A stretch of DNA of 42,965 nucleotides from assembly GCA_030611585.1 (NCBI GenBank), contig JAUWPM010000007.1, forward strand, positions 1 through 42,965, given 5' to 3'. Numbering within the stretch: the stretch's first letter is position 1; each line of letters begins with the position of its first letter. This DNA is from Methanosarcinales archaeon. GTDB lineage: Archaea > Halobacteriota > Syntropharchaeia > Alkanophagales > Methanospirareceae. The translations under genes and the position numbers were made by a program. Positions 1 through 10,046 of the stretch are shown here, one piece after another. A model generated the notes under the pieces. That model was not told the origin of the DNA and ran no database searches. It saw only the letters and a list, made by a program, of their open reading frames with translations.

Positions 1-24
1 CAGTTCAAATCTTGCTCTTTGCTA

Positions 25-333
25 TCAGGCATTTATACCACATCTTCTTTTATCAGCGTAGATATGATCTGTCCATGTTGGAATAACAACGTGAATTGAT
101 TCGCTTAATATTGCCTCCTTTTCAAATATCTCTTCCTTCTTCCATAGCTTCTTCTTTGCTAAAACGGATCGTATTTCCATTATATTAATTATCGATGTGC
201 TACCATAGATTTCATCTGTTATCAGATTTAAAATCTCCTTTGGTGCAGGCCAGAGCCTCATTCCAGACTCCAAATCTTCCTTTTTACACAAAACATTTAA
301 TATCACATCTGTGTCTAAAAATACTCTAAGCAC
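25..333 (-). CDS. PIN-domain (VapC-like) toxin, short and possibly truncated at its 3' end; GTG start
   Basis: N-terminus [14 protein letters not shown] is typical of PIN domains. At 102 aa it is shorter than usual. It overlaps an upstream antitoxin-like ORF by 8 bp. Confidence 0.65.
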   Translation of the reverse strand: MLRVFLDTDVILNVLCKKEDLESGMRLWPAPKEILNLITDEIYGSTSIINIMEIRSVLAKKKLWKKEEIFEKEAILSESIHVVIPTWTDHIYADKRRCGINA

Positions 334-502
334 GCTCTCGCCTCAGTTCTTTTATTATGTCAGTGGATGTTTTTCCTTTTGGAATGGCTCCTTCAAACAC
401 ACCCAAAAGCCCATCGCCAAGCATTTCGTCTGATGTTGCCTTTTTAGGTTTATACCCGTATTCTTCCGCATATTCTAATATCTCTTCGACTTTTATTGGC
501 AT
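326..502 (-). CDS. Small VapB-like antitoxin (58 aa), partner of the PIN protein
   Basis: My reverse-strand translation is [58 protein letters not shown]. Its stop overlaps the toxin GTG. It is absent from the ORF track because it is under 60 aa. Confidence 0.65.
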   Translation of the reverse strand: MPIKVEEILEYAEEYGYKPKKATSDEMLGDGLLGVFEGAIPKGKTSTDIIKELRRERA

Positions 503-530
503 TTTCTACCTCAATTAATTTATTTGTTTC

Positions 531-1592
531 CTATATATACCCACGCTCCACCAGCACTTCCGCATTTAATATGGACGCACCGGACGCGCCCCTTATTGTA
601 TTGTGTCCTTGCACGATATACTTTATCTCGTTTTCCATTCTCCCAGCTCTTATTCGCCCTACCGATACGCTCATTCCATTTCCTGCATCGCGGTCTAACT
701 TCGGCTGCGGTCTATCCTGCTCCTCGCGCACGATTATCGGCTTCTCAGGTGCGAAAGGCGTTTTTATATCGCTGGTAAAGTTCTTAAACGCCTCTTTTAT
801 CTCGTCGGCACTCACGCTTTCCGCGAAGTTCGCCCATATCGCCATAGTATGACCGTCAATTACCGGAACGCGATGGCACGAAGCACAAACAGTGAATGGT
901 GCATTTCTTATCTCGTTTCCTTCCAGCGTGCCGAGAATCTTGAGTGGCTCGCTCTCCATCTTCTCCTCCTCTCGCCCTATAAACGGTATCACGTTATCCA
1001 GTATCGCCATTGACGGCAAACCCGCATACCCGGCACCCGATACTGCCTGCATCGTTGAGACGTGCACCGCTTTTATCCCGTAGCGCATCAAGGGCTTCAA
1101 ACTTAACGCCATGACGATTGTCGAGCAGTTAGGATTCGTTATAATAAATCCATCCCAGCCCCGCCTCGACTTTTGCTCCTCAATCAGTGCTAAATGGTCC
1201 GCGTTTATCTCCGGAATAACCAGCGGCACGTCCTTTTCCATTCTATGTACCGCAACGTTACTGGAAACCGCGCAGCCCGCCCGTGCACATCTCTTCTCCA
1301 CTTCGCTTGCTATTTCTCCCGGCAATGCAGAGAACATAATCGAGAGGTCTTCGTTCTCTGAAGTGCCAACGTCATCCAGCGATTTTACCACCATCTCCGC
1401 AGCTTCAGCAGGCATTTCAGAAGGTAAGAACCACTTAGCCACCTCTTTATATCTCTTACCCGCACTCCGCTCAGAAGCAAACAGTGCTCCAAGCTCGAAC
1501 CACGGATGACCGTCCAGGAGCTGCACGAACCGCTGTCCCACGCTTCCCGTTGCACCCAAAATCCCCACTTTTCGTTTTCTCATAAGCCCCAT
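531..1592 (-). CDS. asd: Aspartate-semialdehyde dehydrogenase
   Basis: [23 protein letters not shown]-binding motif; active-site region [11 protein letters not shown]; full-length 353 aa. Confidence 0.95.
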   Translation of the reverse strand: MGLMRKRKVGILGATGSVGQRFVQLLDGHPWFELGALFASERSAGKRYKEVAKWFLPSEMPAEAAEMVVKSLDDVGTSENEDLSIMFSALPGEIASEVEKRCARAGCAVSSNVAVHRMEKDVPLVIPEINADHLALIEEQKSRRGWDGFIITNPNCSTIVMALSLKPLMRYGIKAVHVSTMQAVSGAGYAGLPSMAILDNVIPFIGREEEKMESEPLKILGTLEGNEIRNAPFTVCASCHRVPVIDGHTMAIWANFAESVSADEIKEAFKNFTSDIKTPFAPEKPIIVREEQDRPQPKLDRDAGNGMSVSVGRIRAGRMENEIKYIVQGHNTIRGASGASILNAEVLVERGYI

Positions 1593-1679
1593 CCATAAAT
1601 CCTTCTTCTGAAAAGGATTTAAATGTTAAAGGTTTTTATGCGGGTATTTAAAGTGGATGTATAAAGGTGATAAACAGTA

Positions 1680-1826
1680 ATGGCAAGATTTCCAGAAGCG
1701 GAAGCAAGGCTCTTCCGGGTGAAAATATGCATGGATTGTAATGCGCGAAATGCAATGAGGGCGAAGCGGTGCCGGAAATGCAACTCGGACAACTTGCGGA
1801 TGAAATCCACGCATAGAAGCAAATAA
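1680..1826 (+). CDS. rpl40e: 50S ribosomal protein L40e (48 aa)
   Basis: My translation is [48 protein letters not shown], with the C-x2-C ... C-x2-C zinc-binding pattern of L40e. It is missed by the ORF track. Confidence 0.93.
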   Translation: MARFPEAEARLFRVKICMDCNARNAMRAKRCRKCNSDNLRMKSTHRSK

Positions 1827-1896
1827 ATAGATAGATAAACGATCGCTCGATCGCTTGTTTGGCATTGGCGTTCATTGCGGGAGTATTATCCAATCT

Positions 1897-1983
1897 ATGA
1901 GAAAGGGTAAAGTAATAGCGGTAGCGGGAAAGGGAGGAACCGGAAAAACAGCTATTGCCCGGTAAATCGCCTCATACGGATGA
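1897..1983 (+). pseudogene. Remnant of a MinD/CooC-type P-loop ATPase N-terminus
   Basis: MRKGKVIAVAGKGGTGKTAIAR* holds a deviant Walker A (KGGTGKT). The same frame continues after the stop as IASYG*. Confidence 0.6.
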
Positions 1984-1986
1984 TTA

Positions 1987-4242
1987 TTGAAGATCATAAA
2001 AATGAAGATATTTGTCAGTGGCACGGTGCAGGGTGTTGGTTTTCGTCCGACGGTATATAGAGTAGCGAAATCACTGGATTTGAAGGGCTATGTGCTAAAT
2101 AAAGGCTCAAACGTCGAGATAGGCATAGAAGGAAGCGATGAGAATGAAGAATTCCTGGATGCGTTGCAGAAGAAGTTGCCTCCGCTTGCCGCAATTGATA
2201 AAATCGAGATAAAGGACGATCCTATTGTTGGCTATGACGATTTTGAGATCATAAACAGCTCAGAGGGGAAAAAGACCTCTGTCACGCCGGTGGATACGGC
2301 AATATGTGCGGAGTGCGTACGAGAGCTGTTTGACGAGGATAACCGTCGGTATCTCTATCCGTTTATTAATTGCACCTCCTGCGGCGCGCGGTTCTCGGTC
2401 ATTGAGAACGTCCCTTACGACCGGGTTAGTACCTCGATGCGAGAGTTTAAGATGTGCGACGATTGCTTCGCGGAACACACAAATCCTATGGACCGGAGAT
2501 TTCATGCGCAAACGACTTCCTGTCCACGCTGCGGTCCGAAGTACACGCTTTATGACCGAGCGGGGACGGTGCTGGATGATAAAAATCCGATAGCGACCTT
2601 TGCACAGTTGGTTGATGAAGGATCGGTGGGAATAGCCAAGAGTTGGGGTGGCATGCACATTATCTGCACATTTGAGCAGGCGAACCGGATGAGGGAACTC
2701 TACAGTAGGCCAGCAAAGCCTTTTGCAGTGATGTTCAGGGATTTGAATGCAATAGCGAAATATGTGGAGTTAGATAGCGACGAAGAGAAATTGCTGACCT
2801 CGGCACACCGGCCAATTGTGCTTTTAGATAAGAAGTCGTATTCGGGTTTTTTGTCGGCTATTTCACCGGGATTGAGGACGGTTGGCACGTATTTACCATA
2901 TTCGGGTTTACATTACGTTCTGTTCCATTATCTGAATGCCGACGGGATTATAATGACCTCTGCAAACGTTTCGGGGGAACCAATGGTCATCATAAATGAG
3001 GACGCATTCAAGTTAAACGCGGATTGCTTCCTCTTGCACAATAGGAGAATAGTGAACCGGCTGGACGATTCGGTCGTTCGGTGCTATGAAGGCGATAAAT
3101 TCTTCTTGCGGAAATCACGGGGTTTTATCCCTTCTGTCCAAAAAGTCCCGTATAATGATAGGATCTTGTCTTTAGGCGCGATGGAAAACGTCTCGTCCAG
3201 TATTTCAAAAGAGGGTAACGTTTATACAAGTCAATACATCGGCAGTACGTTCCATTATCCCACGGTAGAATTTTTAGCGTCCGGTACGGAGCACCTGCTG
3301 AAACTTTTGGGGCTGTCGCTGGCAGACATTGATGCAATTGGGGTGGACCTGCACCCACGATATTCAACGAAGAAGTACGGCAAAACGCTGGCTGAGGATT
3401 TTCAAATCGAATTGGTCGAGGTGCAACATCACTGGGCGCATGCAGCTTCATTGATGCTCGATAAGGGTGTGGACGAAGTAGTTGCATTGACCTTAGATGG
3501 AACGGGCTACGGAACGGATAGGAAAGCGTGGGGTGGAGAAATCCTCTGCTCGCGTTACGACTCCTTTGAACGCGTGGGGTCGTTGGAGGAGATACCGCTT
3601 ATCGGTGGCGAGATGGCGATAAAAGACATCAGAAGGTTGGTGTTCGCGATTCTGTCGCTCTTAGGCAGAGATGCAGATGCGGCGCAGTTCACGACTGAAA
3701 AGGAAGCGAAGGTAATGGAGAAGCTCATGAATAAAGCACCGAAGACCAGCAGCTTCGGCAGGGTCTTGGATGCGTTGTCATGCTATCTCGGCATCTGTGA
3801 TAGGATGACGTATGATGGTGAGCCGGCAATGAAGCTCGAACGATATTTGGCGCTGGGAGAGCCGGCGTATGAATTTGAGACATCCGTTGAACGCCGCACC
3901 GATCGTAAGGTCGTTATGACTCTGCCGCTGTTTGACCAATTGGCGGAGTATCGGATAAGCACGGAAAAGGCTAAGGCGGACGTCGCTTATTCCTTCGTTT
4001 ACGCTTTGGTTGAGGAGATGGTGGAGATTGCCGCGGAGGCGTGCGATAGTACTGGCATTCCCGCTATCGGGATAACCGGCGGAGTCTCGTACGATGTGCC
4101 GATTGTCAGGATGGCGGAAGAGTTGGTACGGGAGAAAGGAGTGAGGTTTTTAACTCATGATAAGATACCAAATGGTGACGGTGGTATTTCGGTGGGGCAA
4201 AATGCTATCGTTGGGCATTTAAGGAACGGGAATAAAAGTTGA
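1987..4242 (+). CDS. hypF: Carbamoyltransferase HypF ([NiFe] hydrogenase maturation)
   Basis: N-terminal acylphosphatase domain (VSGTVQGVGFRPTVYRVA), two zinc-finger blocks (CAEC...CTSC; CDDC...CPRC), a YrdC-like domain and a Kae1-like C-terminal domain. Confidence 0.95.
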   Translation: MKIIKMKIFVSGTVQGVGFRPTVYRVAKSLDLKGYVLNKGSNVEIGIEGSDENEEFLDALQKKLPPLAAIDKIEIKDDPIVGYDDFEIINSSEGKKTSVTPVDTAICAECVRELFDEDNRRYLYPFINCTSCGARFSVIENVPYDRVSTSMREFKMCDDCFAEHTNPMDRRFHAQTTSCPRCGPKYTLYDRAGTVLDDKNPIATFAQLVDEGSVGIAKSWGGMHIICTFEQANRMRELYSRPAKPFAVMFRDLNAIAKYVELDSDEEKLLTSAHRPIVLLDKKSYSGFLSAISPGLRTVGTYLPYSGLHYVLFHYLNADGIIMTSANVSGEPMVIINEDAFKLNADCFLLHNRRIVNRLDDSVVRCYEGDKFFLRKSRGFIPSVQKVPYNDRILSLGAMENVSSSISKEGNVYTSQYIGSTFHYPTVEFLASGTEHLLKLLGLSLADIDAIGVDLHPRYSTKKYGKTLAEDFQIELVEVQHHWAHAASLMLDKGVDEVVALTLDGTGYGTDRKAWGGEILCSRYDSFERVGSLEEIPLIGGEMAIKDIRRLVFAILSLLGRDADAAQFTTEKEAKVMEKLMNKAPKTSSFGRVLDALSCYLGICDRMTYDGEPAMKLERYLALGEPAYEFETSVERRTDRKVVMTLPLFDQLAEYRISTEKAKADVAYSFVYALVEEMVEIAAEACDSTGIPAIGITGGVSYDVPIVRMAEELVREKGVRFLTHDKIPNGDGGISVGQNAIVGHLRNGNKS

Positions 4243-4493
4243 GTACGATGTGTTTGGCAATACCGGCGAAAGTGGTGGAAATTAGCAGTAGTGAAGGAGG
4301 AGTAAGGAGAAAGGCAAAGGCGGATTTCGGCGGCGTCTCCCGTGAGATTGACATCTCATTGGTAGACGTAAACATAGGCGACTACGTCATTGTGCATGCA
4401 GGCTTTGCCATTGAGATAATAGACGAGCAGGAGGCTAAAGAGACGTTGAAAATATGGCAAGAGCTGATCGAGAAATATGAAGCATTGGCTTAG
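4239..4493 (+). CDS. hypC: HypC/HupF-type hydrogenase maturation chaperone
   Basis: MCLAIPAKVVEI N-terminus and GDYVIVHAGFAIEIIDEQEA; overlaps the end of hypF. Confidence 0.95.
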   Translation: MSTMCLAIPAKVVEISSSEGGVRRKAKADFGGVSREIDISLVDVNIGDYVIVHAGFAIEIIDEQEAKETLKIWQELIEKYEALA

Positions 4494-4688
4494 CTTAGCC
4501 TATCTTAGATTAGATGCGGGTTGGAGGCTCTTTAAGACGCCGATTAACACTGATTAAGCGAGTTTAGAGGTTCAGCTCGTTAGCGGCTCAGTCACATGAC
4601 CAAACCGCCAAACCGCTATATTATCATCTGTGTCAATCCGCGTTAATCTGTGTCTATATAATTTGAAGACACGGATTTACACACAACT

Positions 4689-4776
4689 TTTTTACCTTCG
4701 GTAAAAACATTGACTAAAATATTCCTGATGTTTTTCTTTTAGCACAGGTTTTCTTTTTGTAAAAAAGAAAAAGTGT
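4689..4776. repeat. Two-hairpin repeat element, copy 1, at the 3' end of ilvC
   Basis: TTTTTACC-TTC-GGTAAAAA and TTTTCTTTTT-GTA-AAAAAGAAAA hairpins. Near-identical copy at 37456-37548. Confidence 0.75.
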
Positions 4777-4788
4777 TGTGTCAACGAT

Positions 4789-5787
4789 TTAGGTTTTCTT
4801 GAACATTTTCCTTATCTCTTCTCCAACGGTCTCGATCTGATGCTGCCCTATCTCCTCTCTACTCGCCTTCAAGAACGGAATTCCCCTTTTGTACTCCTCA
4901 ACCCATTCTTGCGCGAATTCGCCGCTCTCCACTCTCTTCAGCGTCTCTTGCATCTTCGCCTTCACTTCCGGCCCGATGATCTTGTGACCGACAGACCACA
5001 TGCCGTATTCCGCGGTGTTCGAGATGACCTCAGCCATGCGCTTTATTCCACCCTGCCAGACAAGATCAACGATTAATTTCATCTCGTGCACGCACTCGAA
5101 ATACGCCATCTCCGGTGGATAGCCCGCTTCTACTAAAACTTCAAACCCGTTCTTCATTAATTCTACCAGACCGCCACAGAGCACACACTGCTCACCAAAC
5201 AGGTCCTCGTACGTCTCCTGTTCAAACGTACACTCCAGGATGCCCGCTTTTGTCCAGTGCATCGCCTTCGTCATTGCCAACGCAACTTCCCGTGCATTCC
5301 CCGACGGATTCTGCTTCACTGCTACGAGCCCCGGAACGCCGAAGCCATCTAAATACGCCACTCGCTCCTCTGTGCCCGGCGCCTTTGGCGCAACCATGAT
5401 CACGTCAACGTCCTCAGCCGGAACGATTCGTTTAAAGCAGATGTTAAATCCATGTGAGAAGCAGAGCGCCTTTCCGGCTTTCATGTGCTGCTTTATCTGC
5501 CGCTCGTAAATCTCTGGTTGTACTTCATCGGGCAGCAGAATGTGAACAATGTCTCCTTTTTTCGCTGCCTCATCTATGGGCATAACCTCAAACCCGTCCT
5601 CTTTCGCCTTCTTCCAGCTTGGGTTTTTACTGCCGCCTAATATCTCCGTCTCCCCTATGATTACGGCAACTCCGGAATCTCTTAAGCAGTTTGCCTGTGC
5701 ATCTCCCTGTGCCCCGTACCCCATTACTGCGATCGTCTTATCTTTTAAAATGCTCTCGTCTACATCCTCGTCATGTAATACGTTCAT
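4789..5787 (-). CDS. ilvC: Ketol-acid reductoisomerase
   Basis: IAVMGYGAQGDAQANCLRDSG Rossmann motif; MVAPKAPG; FGEQCVLCGG; 332 aa. Confidence 0.96.
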   Translation of the reverse strand: MNVLHDEDVDESILKDKTIAVMGYGAQGDAQANCLRDSGVAVIIGETEILGGSKNPSWKKAKEDGFEVMPIDEAAKKGDIVHILLPDEVQPEIYERQIKQHMKAGKALCFSHGFNICFKRIVPAEDVDVIMVAPKAPGTEERVAYLDGFGVPGLVAVKQNPSGNAREVALAMTKAMHWTKAGILECTFEQETYEDLFGEQCVLCGGLVELMKNGFEVLVEAGYPPEMAYFECVHEMKLIVDLVWQGGIKRMAEVISNTAEYGMWSVGHKIIGPEVKAKMQETLKRVESGEFAQEWVEEYKRGIPFLKASREEIGQHQIETVGEEIRKMFKKT

Positions 5788-5882
5788 GGTATCCTCACCC
5801 AGTTGTTGTTTATCTAAACAATTTTTCGTATATATATGTTGATGATGTTGATGCTTTTCGATTTCAACACGTTTCTAAAAAA

Positions 5883-8800
5883 TCAAGAGAGCCTTATCGC
5901 CGGAATCCAGCTATAATAAACCCTCCCATTAGCGTCAATGAATTTATCGCAAGCGATAGTTCCACCTGTTGCGATGAATGGCGATTTATGGATAATCTGC
6001 GGATAAGAACCGGTTTTAATGGTATAGTTGTATGTTTCGTTTGCTTGTAACGTGAAAGATTTGTTAAAGGAGATGTTGCGCCAATCGCCAACATAGCCGT
6101 TCCAGTGTGCTTCTGCTATTAATGTTCCGTTTGAGTAATAGAAAGCAGCATATTCGGTATGCCCGCCCGTGCCTGAGCAGGGGTAGGTGTAAAGCTTTTG
6201 CACGGTAATTGTTTGATTTGGCTTGATCGTGCCGTTGTGTCTGCCGGAGATGCTTGGGTATGTACCATGACCTGTATCAAAGATATTTGTTGGTGTCGGT
6301 GCAAAGTAATTCTCCCAAGGCATCATCAGCGGATAACTGTCATTATCACCATCAATGCTATAAGGCGTATCTCCAACTCCATCTCCGTTTAAATCGCTTC
6401 CGTTGTAATCGCTCCAGTAGTTCCCAAGGTAGTTTGTGTATGCAGTGCCGTTGTGTGTATAGATTATAGGTGTAGTGGAGTTCCATGTATTGGTTGAATT
6501 ATAAGAATAAGCATTGTCTGTGTTGTTTATGAAGTTGTTGAAGTATATTTTGTTGTTGTTGGAAGAATAGTGGAGGCGGATTCCACAGCAGTTCTTTGAA
6601 ACGGTGTTGGTGATTATTGTGTTACTATTGCTGGAAGAAGATAGGTAGATGCCAACATTGTCATTCCAACTTACAATATTGCCAGAGACCGTATTATCGG
6701 TGGATGAATGGTATAATAATATGCCTCCTTTCTCGTTGTTCAAAACTGTGTTATTGTTAATAGAATTTTTAGATGAATCGGAGAGGTGAATACCTGCATA
6801 ATTGTTCAAGAGGGTATTATTGATAATCGCATTGTTCGACGAATAATCTAAGAAGAGCCCATCCTCTCGATTAGAGTTTAACCGATTACCAATTATAGTT
6901 GTATTAGATGTGCAAATTAAACGGATTCCATAATCGTAGTTATTTGAAATAGTATTTCCAATGAGTGTTGGGGAAGAACAACTACAAAAGATGCCATCAG
7001 CGCCGTTATCCGAAATGTTGTTATAAGTTATTGTTGGATCGGATGATTCAAAGCAACTTATGCCATAATTGTAGTTTGAAATTATTGCATTAGTTGTAAT
7101 TATTGGATTAGAATAAGAATAACATTCTATTCCAAATCCGTTGTTTGTTATTATGTTATTTGTAATTATTGAATTTGAAGAATGAATACAACCTATCCCA
7201 TAACCACTATTATTTACTATTACATTATTATAGATCGTTGAATTAGAAGAATCACAGATTATAGCTTTTTTAGCATTTGTTATTGTATTATTGTTTATTT
7301 CGATGTTGCTGGAATCGAATAAAACGATACCATATTCATTATTGGAGATATTGTTGTTTGTTACATTGCAATAATCTATACAATCAAGATATATTCCTGC
7401 CCGATGCGTTGCTCCTTTAACCGTGAATCCTAATATATTCACATAATCCGCTGTTACTTCAAAGACATGATCATCTGGATTTGCAGCTTGAACAATTGTT
7501 AAAGCAGAACCATTCTCAGACTTAATCGTCAAACGCTTGTTCACATCCACATTCTCAGTATAAATTCCATCCATCACGATAATCGTATCACCATCATTTG
7601 CATCGTTTATACCCTCTTGAATCGTATTCCATCTGTGGTTTGCGGGATCATCTTCAAAATCATCATCAACGTATATCACTTTTGACTGATATACGGTGAG
7701 ATGCCCCGTCCATATAAGGTCATCACTCCCAGCTTGATTTATCGTAACATCTTCGATAATGCTGATAATTTCCTCTTGCGTCTTATCCGATACATCTATC
7801 GCTCCTAATTCTGGACCTGCCCCGTCTAAATCAAGAATGCTGTCAATGTATTCATAGGAAGAAAGCCCGTAAACTCCATCCCTTCCAGAAGAAAGCACGA
7901 TTATCGTGTAATTCCCAGTATCTGCTTCGCCATCTACTTTTATCTTCCGATAGAAGTTGTAATTTAATGTGGGGACGGTATCTATCATAACGCCATATAA
8001 ACCATCCGTTCCAGTCCCGTTACCCCCTTTTGGTGATATTGCTACGATTTCGACATAATCCTGCCGTGAACTCCCATATATCTCAAAGCTGTTACCTAAA
8101 GAAACCGTATCCGTTGATAGATTTACCGTAAGCCCTTCTTCTATCATCAATATCGTAATAGCTCCATCATAGTCTTCACCAGAAGCATCTCCTGGGCCCA
8201 CCGCCCTACCGATAAATCCTTTTATTCTGTAAGACCCGGGAATCATCCAATCCGTCTCTATTTCCGCTTCGAAACAACCAAATTCGTTGATTATAACGTC
8301 ATTCAGCTCGGGTCTGACGTAATCATCTATTGCGATGTCAATGGTCTCTCCGGCATTTGCCGTTCCAGAGATCGTTAGATTTCTGCCAATTATCCATGTG
8401 GACGGCATACTGAAGGTAACAGCCTTCTCAGAAACGGTTATATCTATGCTATCATCCAAACCAGCAGTAGTATCTGTGACGGTTATCGTATATGTTCCGG
8501 TATCGTTGAAACAGACTGCATATTCTTTTCTACCATCAGGCGAATCTATTATGTCATCGAAAGGACCAGAAGTGTCATAAGGGGGATTATCCTCATAGCC
8601 TGCCGGGAATATCGTATGCGCAGCGTCTGAACTGTTTAGAGTTATGTTATGATAAAGACCGCCAGCTACTGTGAGCCTTACCTTTTCCAACTCGACTATA
8701 CTGGTTTTTTCTGCTTCAATGGTAATATCAGCTTTGTAAACCGCTAATGTTATTGCGCAAGTTGACACATCCAACCCTCTCGCATTTTCCTCTTCTGGTC

Positions 8801-9494
8801 TAACCCAAAACGTGTAAGTGCCAACTTTCCATCCTGTTGTATTTATCCGCTTCGACTCGTTCTCAGAGCCATATTCAAGAAGTTTGCTCACGTTTATATC
8901 GTCAAATTTCTGGTCATGGTCTGCTAGATTTTGAGTTAACACATATCCCTCTGGTGTAACAACTTTTAGATCAACACAGTCATTTACATCTAAATTGCTC
9001 GTAAAGCATATTCCTAACGGAGTGCCCTGTGTTATGCTTGAGACTCCCGTCTCGCCTACTTTAAACCACAGAGCCATATATGGTGAATCTACCGAAAGCA
9101 ACTCCCATTGATTTTCATAAGTGGCATTGTACAATCCTTCTATCATACCACTTGTATTCAGCCAGCCAGTGCTATTGGATGTAACTACATGCCCTTTAGC
9201 CGGCGTGCCTTCTACACCAATCGCTGTTACCGATCCGGTCTTGTTCCCACCACACATAAACTGCACATTCTGACCTATCAATACAAAAGTGGTGTTCCCA
9301 TCCATGGAAATCGTAACGTTATCGGGATTTACAATATAGCCATTCCTGACGGTTGTTTGCGTGACATCGCTTCCAGATGTTGAATGCGACAATATCGAAA
9401 CTACCGAAAGAAGCATTATCAATGCCAACAATACGCCTATTATCGCTTTCTGCCATCTCTTGCTGTCTTTGTCTTTCATCTTACTCGCTTTCAT
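5883..9494 (-). CDS. Large secreted/surface protein with NosD-like right-handed parallel beta-helix repeats
   Basis: N-terminal hydrophobic segment (AIIGVLLALIMLLSVVSIL), Ig-like domains, YVDDDFEDDPANHRWNTIQEGINDANDGDTIIVMDGIYTENV, many NNxI..N beta-helix repeats, and very many N-x-S/T sequons. Confidence 0.85.
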   Translation of the reverse strand: MKASKMKDKDSKRWQKAIIGVLLALIMLLSVVSILSHSTSGSDVTQTTVRNGYIVNPDNVTISMDGNTTFVLIGQNVQFMCGGNKTGSVTAIGVEGTPAKGHVVTSNSTGWLNTSGMIEGLYNATYENQWELLSVDSPYMALWFKVGETGVSSITQGTPLGICFTSNLDVNDCVDLKVVTPEGYVLTQNLADHDQKFDDINVSKLLEYGSENESKRINTTGWKVGTYTFWVRPEEENARGLDVSTCAITLAVYKADITIEAEKTSIVELEKVRLTVAGGLYHNITLNSSDAAHTIFPAGYEDNPPYDTSGPFDDIIDSPDGRKEYAVCFNDTGTYTITVTDTTAGLDDSIDITVSEKAVTFSMPSTWIIGRNLTISGTANAGETIDIAIDDYVRPELNDVIINEFGCFEAEIETDWMIPGSYRIKGFIGRAVGPGDASGEDYDGAITILMIEEGLTVNLSTDTVSLGNSFEIYGSSRQDYVEIVAISPKGGNGTGTDGLYGVMIDTVPTLNYNFYRKIKVDGEADTGNYTIIVLSSGRDGVYGLSSYEYIDSILDLDGAGPELGAIDVSDKTQEEIISIIEDVTINQAGSDDLIWTGHLTVYQSKVIYVDDDFEDDPANHRWNTIQEGINDANDGDTIIVMDGIYTENVDVNKRLTIKSENGSALTIVQAANPDDHVFEVTADYVNILGFTVKGATHRAGIYLDCIDYCNVTNNNISNNEYGIVLFDSSNIEINNNTITNAKKAIICDSSNSTIYNNVIVNNSGYGIGCIHSSNSIITNNIITNNGFGIECYSYSNPIITTNAIISNYNYGISCFESSDPTITYNNISDNGADGIFCSCSSPTLIGNTISNNYDYGIRLICTSNTTIIGNRLNSNREDGLFLDYSSNNAIINNTLLNNYAGIHLSDSSKNSINNNTVLNNEKGGILLYHSSTDNTVSGNIVSWNDNVGIYLSSSSNSNTIITNTVSKNCCGIRLHYSSNNNKIYFNNFINNTDNAYSYNSTNTWNSTTPIIYTHNGTAYTNYLGNYWSDYNGSDLNGDGVGDTPYSIDGDNDSYPLMMPWENYFAPTPTNIFDTGHGTYPSISGRHNGTIKPNQTITVQKLYTYPCSGTGGHTEYAAFYYSNGTLIAEAHWNGYVGDWRNISFNKSFTLQANETYNYTIKTGSYPQIIHKSPFIATGGTIACDKFIDANGRVYYSWIPAIRLS

Positions 9495-9551
9495 TTATGC
9501 TTTCGTTTCCAAAATATAACTACTCGTTGCCGGTTAAATTGTATCGTGATT

Positions 9552-10046
9552 CTATTTCTCCACCCCTGCACCTATCCCAATAGCCGTAACTCCCGTCCTG
9601 AACGACTGCTTCACACCAAAATGTTTCATCAACTCCAAAAATCGGTCTATCGTTTTCGGCTCTTCTGTGAGTTCGATTATCAGTGAGTCCAACGTCGCAT
9701 CAACGATCTTCGCTCCGTACGATTCCGCAAGTTGCATGACCGTAGAACGGGCATTTGAATCCTTCACGTGCACCTTCATAAGGCATAAATCGCGGATAAT
9801 CGCCTTCTTCTCCGCCAAATCCACCACCTTTACCACTTCTATCAGATTGCTGAGCTGCTTTCTCACCTGCTCTAACTCGCTCTCAGAACCCTCTATCGCC
9901 ACCGTCATCCTCGATAACCCTTCCTTCTCGCACGGCGAAACGGTGAGCGAGGTGATATTGATCCCGCGCATCGTGAACATGCCGGACATTCTCGTCAGCA
10001 CTCCCGGATGATCCTCTACCAATAATGAAATTATATGCGTGTGCAT
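9552..10046 (-). CDS. ilvN: Acetolactate synthase small (regulatory) subunit
   Basis: ACT domain HIISLLVEDHPGVLTRMSGMFTMRGINITSLTV; overlaps the ilvB stop. Confidence 0.95.
   Translation of the reverse strand: MHTHIISLLVEDHPGVLTRMSGMFTMRGINITSLTVSPCEKEGLSRMTVAIEGSESELEQVRKQLSNLIEVVKVVDLAEKKAIIRDLCLMKVHVKDSNARSTVMQLAESYGAKIVDATLDSLIIELTEEPKTIDRFLELMKHFGVKQSFRTGVTAIGIGAGVEK

Noticed and set aside
6300-7450. Periodic AT-rich repeats looking like a CRISPR or satellite array
   Set aside because: They are the coding repeats (NNxI..N) of the parallel beta-helix protein on the minus strand, and the frame is maintained throughout.
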